From positions 9,384,501-9,448,500 of the forward strand of contig OX335651.1 in assembly GCA_946894095.1 (NCBI GenBank): a DNA stretch of 64,000 bases, read 5' to 3'. This document shows, in pieces, positions 24,501 through 39,200 of this stretch; the first letter of the stretch is position 1, and each line of letters begins with the position of its first letter. This DNA comes from Incurvaria masculella. Taxonomy: Eukaryota > Arthropoda > Insecta > Lepidoptera > Incurvariidae. Below the pieces are notes generated by a model. The model was not told the origin of the DNA and did no database searches. It worked only from the letters and a program-made list of their open reading frames with translations. The translations under genes and the position numbers were made by a program.

Positions 24501-27500
24501 CGTTGTGCGGTGCCGGAATAAGTTTGAAATTGGCACGGCGAGAACTGGGAGAGCGGGATGAGACGTCACGAGGGTGAGGTGAGGTGGGACGCGGGGAGTG
24601 TGCTGGTCTAGTAGGAGGTAGGGCTAGATGGGCATTAGCCCGCTGACCTGCAGCAAGAGCGGGCGGCGCGCGCGCAGCCAATCGCCCCACGCGTCGCCGG
24701 AATCAAAGCCCATCTGCCGCCGCACGGCAGTAACCAAATAAAAGAATTCAATCACCAATCCTCACATGCAAACGACACAATACTAAACGGTGACAAACGA
24801 ATTCAACACCGATGCATACCCATGCAATATAAGCTCTCGAGACACGTTAAATGGTTGCTGATTCTGTTATGGTTAATGGTTTTACTTTGAAAAGGAGGTT
24901 TTTTTTGAGAATTTTGCCACCACCGAAAACGCATATTGCTATGGATATGAAACAGACATCTCTTACATGTGGTATGAGGCTGGAATTATGATCTGGGCAA
25001 TTCAAATAAGTATTTACTTATTACATGTGTAATGCGTTTTGGAACATGAAACCAACCTCTTGTCACAACATTTATGAAGAGCGGGTCCAAAAATGCCTCT
25101 ATTCCCAATTTATTGCAACAAATAAATATTGTTTCATCCTGAATGTAGATACTTTCTAGAACACAGGTGCTCATATCAACATTTGGGTTTTGTTGGCATT
25201 AAAAGGTAATTAATATCACTACAAAATATATCTACGTTTTGTACATTTTCCGAGGAAAACATGAACCAATAAATTAATAACTTTTATGGTAGTCCTAAAA
25301 ATGTATGAGTTATGAAATGAAGAACTTTTCAGACATAAAATACGGAATGACAAAATGTATCACGTGTACATTTAAGAATGGACAAATAAAGGCATGTTCG
25401 GAGGTGGTCGCTTCTTCTCACTCAAGTTTAGGCATGCACAACTCCTACCATACAATCCTCCAACACTTTCCAACTCAACACAACATGACACATCGAAGAA
25501 GTTTCAGCATGAAACATTAATTTAAAAAAAATGTGTAAAGTTTAGTAAGAGTTGCATGTATAGTAAAAAAAATGTTAGAATCTATTTCAGAGGCAGGTAT
25601 TTATTTGCATAATTCTCTAATTTATGTACTTTTGTTTGTTGAAATATTTTTACTTGTGTTATCAGGTAACTAAATGTTATCAGAGCTATTGTTCCAATTC
25701 GCATGTGGGTCATGAAATTCCACATTAGGCGTATAGATTATAAGTGAAGAGTGTGGCAACACTATGTTAGGGGCATTGCATGATCAGCAGTTATTTTCCT
25801 ATCGTTAGTATCCTGTGGTACTGTGTGTGTGTGTGTATGTGTGTGTGTGTTTGTTTGTTTGTTTTTCGTTTGTTTGTTTGTGTGTGTGTGTGTTGTCAAC
25901 AAGAGTTAAAGTTAATGAATCAGAAGAATCAAACTGATGTACAGTTACCCTTGTATCACGGAAGAATAATCTTCATAAAGATCCAGATTGAGAGTGACTG
26001 CTATGGTGTTTGTGTTTTGTGAGTGGGGTGGTGGGGTGGTGTCGCGTGGGTACGTACCTGCTGGGGGTAGGGCGGCGGCGGCGGCGGGTGGCGCGGGGTG
26101 CCCGGGTAGGGGGGCGGCGGGGGAGCGCGAGTCACCGCGCCCACACCACCGACACCTGCCAAATCACAAACATGCCGAATACCGCATCTGAGGTGTCCGA
26201 TCATTTTAATTTTCGAACCAGTGTTGCACCAACAATCATCGGATATTAAAAAATATATAAGAGGACCATACTATTTTTAACTCGGCATTTGAACGTCTCG
26301 GTCTAAGTATTAACATATGAGTTGTTGTGTGTGTGAACAAACAAAAGGCTATTTTTTTTTTCTCTAATTAATGTGATAACGTTCTTTGAATGAAGTAGGT
26401 TTTGTCATGGCACAAACAGTTAAAAAAATAAGTTAGAATAAATTACCCTAAATTTTGTATTATTATTCTACATTTCTTACTTTTTATCCAAGAAATAATT
26501 AAGCCCGACATACGTCCAAAATTTCATTGACCCGAGCGGAGCCAGGTACCTAAGCTTGTTATTTATAAAAGTAATTTAAAATAATTAGTGGTGCGTTAAC
26601 ATGTCTTGTCATATGCATTGCACAATTTTCTGTACAAACAAAATATTTTTTTTTTTAGTAAATAATCGGGATCACTTCCAATTCTGAAGGATAATACTGA
26701 AAGTGACATGTTTGATTAAGTCAAACCGTGTAACTCCTACTGATGCCATTGAAGCTCACTGCCAAAGTCGGCTAGCTTCAAATCTTATGCAATAAAAAAA
26801 AGAAGGAGTCCATTTATCCCGAAACTCTTATTTCTTCACTCGATAGGTATTACCAGTATACCAACGATACGGTCGAGAGAGGAGTGAGGGGTTGACCGAC
26901 CTGGATGCGGGTGCCCGGCGCCATCGTGGCGGACTACGCCGACACCGTCGTGCCGTACGACGCCGACGGCGCCGCTCGGCAACCTCGTCCAAGGCTGCCC
27001 GGCGACGATTGCCGCGCCCGCCTCCGCCGCACTTGTCGCCACCTGCTGCACTTGCTGCACCTGCTGCCGACATTTGGCCTCATCATTTGTACAAAAGAAA
27101 GTGTGAATGGTGAATGCAACCACTATGCGGTGTGTGGGGCACATGCCAATCGTTTGGCAGGTTTCGGAATCGTGCATTTTTTGTGACCTACAGATATTTT
27201 ATATTGGCTCTCTTCAACACCCCAACAGGTCGACTGGAAGAAATCACTTACAGTGATAAGCTCGTTCTTTGTCATATAGTGAAGTTGAGAACTCTGAATA
27301 ATAACACATGTCATGTGGTGCAGTTCTTTCTATGAACCATCTGATTATAAATTTGTATTGGTTTAGATATAAATTAATGTGCTGCTATTACAATTTTTTT
27401 TATTTTCAGGTATTTAACAGCAGTTATGAAATAAGTAAAAAATAATAATTATTAAATTAAAAAATAATTAAATAATAATTTAATAAATTAAAGCCAATGA

Positions 27501-30500
27501 CAAAATGCCACTAATACAATTGACATATAATAACAACTACTCTAACCTAAAAGTTAAAAAGTTGCAGACCTGACATATACATATAAGGTGATTACTAGTG
27601 TGTGGGGTGTGAGAGGGTGCATGTGTGTGTGAGGATATGTGGGTAAGTGAGTGGAGTTTATGTGAGGGGGCGATTCTGCTTGAAAGGGACTGTACCGAGA
27701 GTGTATTAGGGTGTGTAGAGTGGGGTATTATATGACTTAGAAAGTAATGTTTTTGAAATTTGTTTTTTAAAAGAAGATTTAGAGCTACTGAACGGATCAA
27801 TGTAATTAAAATATTTATTTTAATATATATAATATTTATACTATGTTACAATCTTTAATAGCAAATGGCTCTCAATAAAATAGGTTGGAAGTACTTTCAC
27901 GACACCTTTGTGTCATGCACTTTAAGTCATCTTGCACTTACCTGAGCTGGGATTCTTCTCTACATCCAGACGATCGCTTACGTTGTGAAATAATCTACAG
28001 ATAATGGTAGCCTTATCTCGCGCGATATCTCACGCGAGTCGAAAGGGGGAGATCTACGAGTTAATATAATAGATTTGTTAAACCAGATATATTGAAGGAA
28101 GACCAGCGAGATGAATATATTTAACGACAGTCCGGACGATAGATCACTAGTAGAATTCCGCATGTCTCATCGGTGAAAATGTTGAATCGGTGAAAGTGTT
28201 TGGCATATTATGACAGTAGGTGTTTGTACATATTATACATCTATGCCTCTTCGACAGGTACAAATCTTGAAGGATTGGCTTTTCTGAGCACCTTTGGTCT
28301 TAAGCACAGCCACCTATACTGGTTATTCATAAAAAAAACTATGAGGCGACATAAAATACCTGTTGGAAGTGCATGGGATGTTGTCCGGCAAATTGTGCCC
28401 TCTGTATGATCTGTTGCCCCATGATGTGCTGCTGGGGGGCCACGCTCGGCACAAACTGTGGTGCCCGTTGTCCTCCCATCGCCTGCGCATGGCATACAAG
28501 AATAAATCTTTAGTAATTGTTATGAATCAATAAATGAATTAATAATTCTACATTGCGCAGCATTTCGAAAATGAAAAACAAAAAACCACAATAAAACAGC
28601 AAAAAGGCGGACTTATCACTAAAACTGACTTCTTCCAGTCAACCCTGGGCATGATGAAGAGACAATTTAAGGTGGCCCTTCCCGACGGAACTAAATTATA
28701 CATGGGCACGACACAAAATTATCCTATTGCGCTCGGGGACCTTCTCTGTTAATAGAAAAAGACAGTAACGTGATGAGGAGGATGCAACATGTCCACAAAG
28801 AAGAAAATGCGCTTAGTGAATGATTTGGTTAGATATAAAAAAAATATAATTACAAAACGACTTTTAGCTAAAAGTAAATTGTTGGCTGTAGTCAATGAAA
28901 CAAAAACCAAATTGATTATAAATCTTCATGGAACAAGCTAGGCATGATGACTAACATGTTTTAGATGTTGTAGTGTTTTAGATCGTTAAGTACTCCATGT
29001 CCAAACTTATTGTATAAAGCGCGCAAAATATTCGAACTTTTGGACTTTCTAATTTCAAGCATCTAGTTCGATCAAATAAAGTTGTTTTGAGTATAATTTT
29101 GAATATCCGACAAGAATTATGCGCATGATCTTCTTTTCGTTTGTATGGAGAGTAGAGCAGGAAAGGAGCGCCTTAAATATGTAATGCACTAGAAATTGAA
29201 TATCAATTAATTGACACAAAAGATGTACCCTCTTAACAGTGCACAATAATACATTTGATACAGACTGATACAAATCTAATGGGGCACTCGGCAACACCTC
29301 ACTGCAGTCCATATAGGCCTGGCGTGACAGTAGGTGTGGCCATTAATGTCCAGTAACATAAAAACCTGCCAAGGGTTCCGTACCATCGTACAAGATTTAA
29401 CACAAAAAAGTAACTTTTTTTGTATGGCCATCCCTTTATTTTTTATATATTTTTGATTTTACCTATTTGGTGTTACGTTAATAAATACACAATCTGTGAA
29501 AATTTTAGCTGCTTACCTATTACGGTTGATGAGACAGAGCCCTGTGACAGCCGGACAGACAGCGGAGGCTAAGTAATAGGGTTCCGTTTTCACCCTTTGA
29601 GTATGGAACCCTAAAAAACAAACTCGCCTGCTGCATCTGCTGCGCGTGCGCTGCCCTCGCGCCCGGGTACACTTGCTGGAAGGGCAGCGGGCGCGGGAGG
29701 GGCGCGCGCGCTCCCCCCGCCTCGCCCTCCGCCCGCGCCGCCGCCGCCGCCGGCACGCCCTCCATGCTCTTCACCGCCTTGCGCAGCTCCGAGTCCATCT
29801 TGCTGTCAGGCTTCGGCTCGGGCTCGTCGCTGCGGGACAGGAATCGTATCAGCGACAGACGGGGATGGCGCCGTGCGGCTGGACATTTTATGAGTACTAT
29901 TTCGTAATTGCATGAATTTGTACAGAAGCAGTTTAAAGTAAATGTATGTATGTTTGGCACGGACTAAGGTGTACTTTTTGTGAACTAAAATGTACTTCTA
30001 TCCTATCAATCTATCCTATTAAAAAATCTGTCTGTCGCTTATAACCAAAGAACCACTTTCTATGCATATTGTAACTATGTATATGTTATTATTTCCCGTA
30101 ACTAATAGGCTACTTAAGACCCGCCGTGCGCCCACTAAATTACCGAAGAGAATGCATGCGGTGAGGCCGGGGGCGCGTCCTGCCAAGGTCTGTGCCTACA
30201 ACCCTATTCCATCCTGCCAAGGTCGAATGGTGGCTCTCAGTGGTCCCCGCCAAGGCTTTTTACCGTCTCACTGTCCAACCCTATTTCATATCCTGGATAA
30301 CCTTTACCTACATCACACCTACCGCAGCGAATAGGTAGGTAGGGTTAGGACAGGGAGTAGATTTAGGACTAGCCTTAAGTGACAGTTTTTTTTTTAAACC
30401 GGTATGGGTGACTGTGACTAAAGATGCTCAGAAAAGCCAAAAACACCTCGCCTCCTGAAACCACGCTAAGCGAGGCGCCATGCCAGCGGTTTTGCGGACT

Positions 30501-33165
30501 ATGGCTGAGCTATCAAGCTTATTAAAATTACGCTTGAAGACTTCCAGTTTATAGGTATGAGGAAAGGTATCAGCCGGGAGACAGTTCCATATCTTGGCGG
30601 TGCGGCAGAGAAATAAGTTTGAGAAACGGTTCATTCTCAAAAGCCTATTGTCAACCACAAGGGGGTGCTGATTCTCTGCGGCGGGTGCTCCGGATATAGG
30701 TAGGATGGGGAGGAATGAGGGATGCAAGTTCCACAGAGCTACTTATCCGGCTGGCACAGAATACTGGCCAGCAGGGAGCTCCGTTACATCCCCCGCTTGG
30801 CGCCCCACTCGTGGCCGCCGACGTTAACGAGATAAGGTCCATCAAGGATGTGCTCGGTGTCGGCGTCGGTGAGGAAGTCCAGCTCCAGATCGGCATACTC
30901 GAGGATGTTGAATTCGTCTCAGTTCTCCACGGTGAGCGACTCGGAATACTCCTCGTAGTCGCCGTCCACTCAGCCGATGATGTGTTCGAGGATGTGGAGT
31001 GTACAAGTGGCAAGTGCGAGCTGTACTCACTGCGGCTCCCGCTTGGCGTGCCAGTCGTGGCTACCGTCGTCCCCGAGCTCCAATACGTCGAGGATGTGTT
31101 CCATGTCGGCGTCTTAGAGAACATCTAACTCCCGGTCGTCAGGCTCGAGGATGTTGAAGTCGTCTCTGTTCTCTGCGGTGAGCGACTCGGAATGCTCCTC
31201 GTCGTCGTCGCCGCCAAGCCAGCCGTGGACGTGGATTGTATACTTGACTAGTGCAAGCTGTACTCACTGCGGCTCCCGCTTGGCGTGCCTCTCATGGCCA
31301 CCGTCGTCAGCGAGTTCCAGCCCATCGAGGATGTGCTCGGTGTCAGCGTCGTTGAACGCGTCCAGCTCTGGGTCGGCATACTCTAGGATATTGAAGTCAT
31401 CTCCGATCTCCGCGGTGAGCGACTCGAGCAGCTCCTCGTCGTCGTCGCCGCCCAGCCCGCCGAGAATGTCGCCCACCTGCACACAATGAAACAGACGAAT
31501 GATACAAAGTAATACAGGAAAATTTTAGGACACTGTAAAACTACTTCAGTTGTGTAGTACTAGTAGTGTGTAGATAAGCGAGCATGGAAAAGACAGGCGA
31601 GAGTAGCAACCGAAACTAGTTAGTAGTTAGTCACCTTTACATACGATGACGCAGCGCTGGAGTGTTCGCTTACTACTGATTTTTCAACCACACATAAAAG
31701 CACATTAGAACTTCACAGGAGGCTATTCAGCACAACATACATTCGATGTTGAGCGTGCCGAATTCGTAAGCAAACTTACTACAGTTAGACGTTTTCCACT
31801 ACAGCCGTAAGCATAGATTAAAGATAGTAGGGATAGATTACTTATGTCAGACCACTGTTGAGTAGGAATAATAATAGTCCACAGATGGCGTTGCAATTCA
31901 CATTTCAGAATACGAACCCATGAATGTCAATGTAATTTTTTTATTTATAATGACATTACTTTATTTATAGTTTAAATGCCTACCTAGGCAAAATTTGGAG
32001 TCAATCAAGCTTAGTTAAAAGACAGTGTAACTATGTAGTTCTGGCAGTGACTGGAGGCGGCACATAGTTTAATTTGGGTGAATCTGCAGGCATTTACTAG
32101 AGCATAGATAATTCATCATTGATCATAGATAATGATGGATTGAGGAATAAGCACCCAAGTTCCAACCCCCAGCAAGGCTTCAGTTCTTCAGCACCGTGAT
32201 CAGCAGGACCCATTGAATCATGCTCGCTCCATCTAGTACAGAAACCAATAAGGTATGTAAACATTATAAGGTTATGAAAATAACATTACCTCAGCCATGT
32301 TGGTAGGGTCTTGTTCGAGTTTGTCCATGTCTCCCATGTCCATTTCCTCAGCAGGAGCACCATCGGGACGGATTTCAGAGCTGATCGGAGCAGCTGCTTG
32401 TTTCTCTTTGCCTGAACACACAATGATAGTGTTAAATCTAAAAACATGTTTTAATTTCAAATACAAAACAAATAACTTTGCATATTAAATTGTAGGAGAC
32501 TCTCATTTTACTGTCATAATATTTACAACAGCGGATGCAGAGGCACCGCCCAGATAAGAGTCTTCACTCAATATGCTCCACCATAAAAACAACTTGGTCA
32601 ATTCTCGAAACCAACTTGCAGAACGTTGAGTGGAGGTGTTTTATTTACATTTAAACTTTTGTCAACAATTGAAAAGTGATAAAAATCACTTATGCAAGTT
32701 ACTATAACCTGAGCCATTAGAAAAACAGTCAGTCGCAGCTAAGCTCACGCTACCTCGCGCACACGTTACTCACACCGCGCTGTACTGAGTAAAAAAAATC
32801 TACAACTTCCACGATTTTCACATAATGCAGTGTATTTTAGGTCTCCATAATAAATCTGATATGTAGTACTACTCTATCAATTAACATAACACTATGAGCA
32901 TTTTCTGCTTTGTGGACATGTTGCAACCTCCTCATCAAGAAGATTTTCTATGACACAGTGAAGGTCCCTGAGCGCAATAAACGATTTTGATCTGTGCCTG
33001 CGAAAAAGTTAATGCCGTCCAGAAGGGCCCTCTTAATATACTTAATTGCCTTGACACATTTCCATAGCGGAGAACTTGAATAAAAATAGTTAATAAGAAT
33101 GTTGGAACACACGAAATTGCTAAGGGCACACAATTGACCTGTCTGCGGAACGTTGTCTCCCTTGG

Positions 33166-33235
<70 letters not shown>

Positions 33236-36200
33236 TTGTTGTTGTTGTTGTTGTTGCATCTGCATGTGCCTTAATTGCTCGATGGCCTGTCCTGCCAGCC
33301 TATGCTGTTGCATTTGCACTGAAAACACGCACTCGTTAACCCTTAGAGTGTGAATTACATGTAATCTGTTATAGAGCCTGCCATCTATTTTTCGAGATTT
33401 TTTTCAGCAATTGGTAGATTGTGCCATGAAGGTGTTTTAATTTTTTTATGGAAACCACAGGAGCATGATTTCTTTAACAAACATAAAAAATAATATGAGG
33501 ACAATCCCCCACAAGGTTATCCCGAAGTAGGTCAGGTGTTAGGCTGTGGCATGTCAGATGAGAAAATAAAGAAGCTATAATATGATTAAATAGGGTATTA
33601 CAATACTAAATGGGGCTGATTGTATGTTGAAAAATTAATTGTGGAGATTGTAATGTTTGGTCAGCGCGAGATCATGAGAGACCTGGATCTGACTTCTAGA
33701 AAATTCATATGGTGCACGTGTTTGAATAATATCGTAAATGGTACTAAGATTGCGGATATGTATAATAGCATTGGAGTTTTTTACAATAGCATAAGAAAGC
33801 AAAAAACTAATTTTGCATTGTAATTATTTATTTTACTGTAGCGGTGTGGGCGGAGGAGTCTGTGGGGTCATATATCTTTCTCCATTTCTTCATTTTCATA
33901 GTAACAACATGCACAGATTGTTTTTTTCTTTAAAAATAGGCTGAATGACACAATTTATCTAGAAACCGAAGTATGAAGGTCGGAAAAACATAACACAAGA
34001 CATATCTAGCAGACAGAAATAAGGAAGCTGATAAATTGTTTACCGTGCTGGGGCTGCGGGTGCCTCATGAGCTGCTGGTGCGGGTGTGGGTGGGGCAGCG
34101 GGTGAGGGTGGCGCGGCCGCACGCCCACGGGCAGCGGCTGCCGGAAGGGCTGCCCCTCCGGCCCCGCGCCGCCCTCCTCGCACGCGCCGCCGCCGCCTCC
34201 CGCCGCACCGCTCGCAGCGTTTGCCTCTGCACAATTCATTTATACGTGCCGTGTAAGCCGTGTTCATCCAAGACTCGCATTAGCTTAGGGCTCTGACAAA
34301 AGGTACCCGTGAATTATATTGAGATTTCATATCCATTCGCTATCAAAAGCGGTAGGTAAGTATGTAGTGGTAATCAAACTACAGACTCCAGTTAGGACAT
34401 GAGAAATTTGAATTAAGAATCATTTGACCAGCGGAACAAAACAATGATTTCATCAAGTCCGTCCATTTTTCCATGGGTCACAGGCTAACAGTGGGTGTGG
34501 TTTCAACCATATATGTCATCAAGCATTTAGAAGCAATATGCATTTCTCACATAGTTCACGTCTGAGCCTTTATCTGAAGCAGGATATCTTTGCTGGCGTA
34601 ATTGTCCGGGTTAGTTAGCTCAGATGTTTAGTGTTAATATTTTCTGGCTTTTTAAAAAATCTAATTACAATATTTCTAAAATGTAACTAGCAACCCCTGG
34701 CCCTGGCTTCGCCTTCGATTTATCCAAGGAATTTTAAAACTGACATACGCCGCAAAATTACGCAATCCATTCTGTTATTCCATAGTAGCGACCGCTGCCG
34801 AAGTATGGGATAATAGTTCAGATTTGAGTAGTTTGAATGTGATTTGCTTGCAAATAAAAAAAAAAACTGTTGATCCGATCGCTACCAATTTTTTTGTGCT
34901 AATCTAAAAATTTCCCTGAAAAACCAATTAAATTCGGTCTAGCCATTTTGGAATCAACAGGGAACATACATACATACATACATAACGTTTTATATATGAA
35001 GAACAAGAAGATGTCTTAACCTCATCGCAACCATTAAAAAAATATATACGTACGATGTTGCCACATCTTATCGGGATGCCTCTGTAGCAGATCTCTCAGC
35101 TGGCGGTTAATGTCGGCGGCGCTGGCGTCGCCCGCCGCCGAGTAGAAGCGCTGCGCGGGGAACGCGCTGCGCGGCACCGCATCCGCCGCGCCCGCCGCCG
35201 CCGCCGCCGCCGCGACCCCGGGCGCGCCCTCGACGCGCATCCGCGCCATCGCTGCAACCACCGGCACGTTTACTGCCGCGCCTAGCGGACACACTCGCTA
35301 CAGGGACATGTCACACGCACACACATGCAGGGTGCTAACAGACTTCAGGCCCAAACAGTAACCCAGCAGTCCTTGGCATGTTTGGAGCAAAAGGGTGGAT
35401 TGAATTTTTGTACAGGTCCGCCCTGTACATTCTGTTGGGTGTGCAGGACACAAAAAGGTATCCTATGTTTTTTTGCTCCAATATACCAAGGAATATATGG
35501 TTAACGCTTGGACTATAAGTCCGTTGCGATAACATTTGCGATGCGAATAGTTTCCAAGGAAATTATTATAAAAAAATATTGGGAGACCCCAGACTAGGAC
35601 AGAGAGGTGCCATACATAGCAGGCTCGGTGTGCGCATTAAAAATAATTTCATTGGAAATCATTACCGATGCATAGTTTCTCAGTGAAAGATGTTTAAATT
35701 ACTGGGAAGAATTTATTCTTTAAACAATAAAAAGCTTAACTTCTTAAAAACTTTTTAAGTTGTTCTACAGAATTAACCCTAATGTTTTATTTTCAAAACT
35801 CTTGTATTATACACAATAAGTACAGGCACTGTCCTTGTTAGTGTACTACCGTTACAAGGAATGCAGTTAGGTTTGGCAAGATTATATTTTTGGTCATCAA
35901 GAAAGCGATGGGCCCCTACAAATGTGAATTTACACTTGAAAGTTTTTTTAATCATATTGATTAGGGTGTAAGTTAAGAAGAGTTGGCTAGAACCACCAAC
36001 CCAAAACAAACCAGACCATAAATGAAACGTGAGCTGAGAGCTGACTGTGAGAAAAGCTGTGACAAGAGTGACCAAATATTTTACTTCACATCCATAAGTT
36101 CATGCTTACAATTGTTAGTGCTTAGACTTATGAGTATTAAAGCAGTTGAAACAATAGTGATTCGTTTTTGTTTCATTAATTGGATTGGACAAGTTACGAT

Positions 36201-39200
36201 ACTTCAGCTAATCATGTTAAATACAACATGTAGAACTTTTGTGAATAAACAAACCCAGAATAATATCGAAAATTATGGTTACGGCAATGCCACGACATAG
36301 AAGCAACACAACGAACCTTGCACTCGCTGGTCCTGAATGATCTGTTGCTGTTGCTGCGTCTGTTGTTGGCGCATCTGTTGCAGTTGTTTCCACTGTTTCT
36401 CTTGCTCGGCCTCGCGCGCGCTGCGCTGCTGCCCGCACGCCCTCTCTTGCTCCTGTTACCGCGAACACAGTGTCAGCATAATGTGGTCAAAGTAATCACT
36501 GAAGCACTCGTCGATTCAAACAGTATGTCATTTTATTACATTAAGGCCCGATTTTTCAATAGTCAGATAAACAATCGAATAGTACTTAATGGTCTGATAG
36601 TACTAATTTTCATTTTTCAATAGACAAATAGTGACTATCGGAGGAATAAATCTACTATTTAGGCAATAAATTTATCTGGCCGATTTTCTGTCAAATAGTC
36701 GCTTATCAGTCTGATCTTGCTCTCCATTTCGGTAGAAAAAACCAACAACAACATCCAAAAAATTAAACATAACGGGAACAAGCAAGCGAACGAAACGAAT
36801 AACTGGGTTTCGAACACAAGCTGCTGTCAATCTTGACAAACTAAAAAATGTGAAGTGGTACCCTTTAGTAACTTAAGGCTGTTCCGACCCATATAAAGTT
36901 GTTTGCACACAGAACGCAAAAAGTATTGCACTTTAAGTCACGAATTAATAATAAACGTTTAATATAGTCATATTACTTGCAGCGAAAACAATTTCATAAT
37001 TTCAGGATTATTGGTTTTGTTACAATTAATTTAAATACTATTTTTATTTAACAGCGCCATCTAACGGTGTAAAACTTCTAATCGGCAATTACAACGAAAC
37101 CATTAAACCTGAAATTGTGAATATGTTTTTGCTGCAACTACTATGGCTATATTTAATATTTTTAATGAATTCGTGCCTAAAAGTGCAATACTTTTTGCGT
37201 TCTGTGTAAAAAAAACATTGTATGGGTCGGAACATCCTTAAGAGCTATTTTACTGAGCTGTCTCTCTCTAACACTACTCCTTGAAGTTGATCATAAGAAA
37301 TATTGCCACTATCGAAAATAATCCTCAGATAGCTAACTGACCTTTGTTTCACCATTTAAAAAATCGAGCTAGTCCTATCAGTATGTTAAAGAGCGGAATA
37401 ATTTTATTGGCTTGTCATGTATCCGACCATTTATTTGACTATTGAAAAATCGGGCCTAATTATAACAGTTTCAGATTTGAAAGATTCTAAGTTGGATCAG
37501 AGATGATCGAAAGGACAATTGAAATAATTTTTTTTAGAATGTTACCTATAAAATCGCCATTCTTTCATTTAGCCAATTTTTGTATTAGTTATCTCAGTTT
37601 TGACTTAAAGTTTCAAATAGAAATGACTGATAGAAACAGATATTTTTGCTCGCAGCCGAATTTTACAGGTTAATGTTGCCATTATTTTATTTCGCCAATT
37701 AATAAATAATATATTACAATGAAAAAAATTAATAATGTTAATGTTAGACATCGTGTGTTGGTGAAAGGTCAATCTTACGTTTAAGACATATTACTTGCCA
37801 GAAAAATAAAGAATACCTTAAAGAGAAAAAAGCTGGGCAGAACTATAAAAGTGGTTTCTGCCCTGCCTCTGGCGCTTGAAAGGGGTAGGACAACATACAG
37901 AGGTTTTATTTACTAGCAAGTGAAGGCGCCAGTGGTAAAGTTATTTGTCATAACTTTTTTTGACATAACTTTTTTGGACACATGTTCGTTTTGGAAAATT
38001 TTAAAAATCGTTATATTTTCGGGCATTATTGAAGAAGACGTTTTAACATTTTAAAAGAGAAGCTCTGATGACGGACTTGAAACATTTTCAGACGATTCAT
38101 CGAATCATCAGATGTACAAATCGACTTTAAATGGCAAAAGTTTATTTGCATACACATTATTTAATCAATATTTTCTTCCATATACAAGTGCATTACCAGG
38201 CGGTAAAGAATGTACATCGGACGTGGGAAAGAGACAATCGGCTAGTTTCGACTCCGAAGAGAGTCGTCGCTTTCACTCAGTACCTGTGTACGTCGTGCCA
38301 CTCTTTACAAAGCCGAAACTAGCCAGTTGTCTCTTTCCAACGTCCGATGTGTATTTTTTTCTGCCCGATACTGTAGAATACTATTTAATTGGCTAACATA
38401 ATGATACTTGTTTATTTTATGAGTTACCTATAGGTAATGACATAGCTGTCAGTTTTAGGTAGTCCAATGCATATTCTAAGGCTGTCAGTGGATTTTTTTT
38501 CAGTTGCGGACAATTTTGTCGGACCCCGTGTAACAATACTTAATAAGATACAGAAGGTTGGTTAGATAGGACTTCTAGTCCAAGGAAAGTTAGTTCGACC
38601 TTTTACAAACGCTAGATGTCTGGTGATATAAGAAAAGTTAGATTTAAATGATTCAGTTTCACCACAATATTGAGGCAAAAAAAAAATCTTTTACATGAAA
38701 TAATATTTGTTCTAGTTGCTTTGTTTTTATTTATTTTTTTGTTAAGCACAGCATATGGCGCATCCTCGATTATGTTTTTTTACTACCTTTCGATAAACTC
38801 TAAATGGATCTATTTCAATCATGAGCTGACGTGAAAATGAAATACTGTTTGTACATTGAAGTGCCATTTTTTGACTCTACAAATAATCTTATCCACCACT
38901 AAAATATCTAGATGCAAAGGCTACCTGTCTATACATACATCAAAATGCATAACACAAGTCCTATGGTGCAGATATGTATTACTCTTCATCACAACTTTTT
39001 ACATCATACTACAGTTTGTTTTATTTTATAGTAAGCTAACGAGAATAAAATTATCAAATGAAAATGGTCTTTGACATCTCACTGGGAGTATTTGATTTCA
39101 TAATGGCAGGCTAATGTACATATTAGTAATCATATTTGTAAAATCATGGGGGTTAAAGAAATGTGTAGAATATGTGAATAACATAAAAAAAACTTGGCTA

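Larger units (their letters stand above)
19745..26057. other. 6.3-kb intron, mostly AT-rich
   Basis: Holds a short tandem duplication of CACCATAGTTTATTTACC near 19956-20000, the hairpin at 22253-22397, a GC-rich island at 24490-24720 and a GT microsatellite at 25820-25895. No coding exon fits: the exons on either side join directly in phase 0. Confidence 0.65.

Noticed and set aside
24496..24690. Minus-strand Pro/Ser-rich open frame with a CTGCAG acceptor and a GTAATG donor, looking like a further KMT2C/D exon
   Set aside because: Its only open frame needs phase 1, but the exons on both sides join in phase 0; in phase 0 and 2 it has stops almost at once.
26010..27186. Plus-strand Arg/Gly-rich frames around 26.0-27.2 kb
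   Set aside because: Antisense of the proline- and Gln/Val-rich KMT2C/D exons.
30715..31489. Long plus-strand and minus-strand open frames over the acidic exon repeats
   Set aside because: Shadows created by GC-rich acidic codons; only the minus-strand exon at 31268-31476 has conserved sequence and splice sites.
33153..33353. Plus-strand open frame with a run of over 30 Cys
   Set aside because: Antisense of the polyglutamine repeat.
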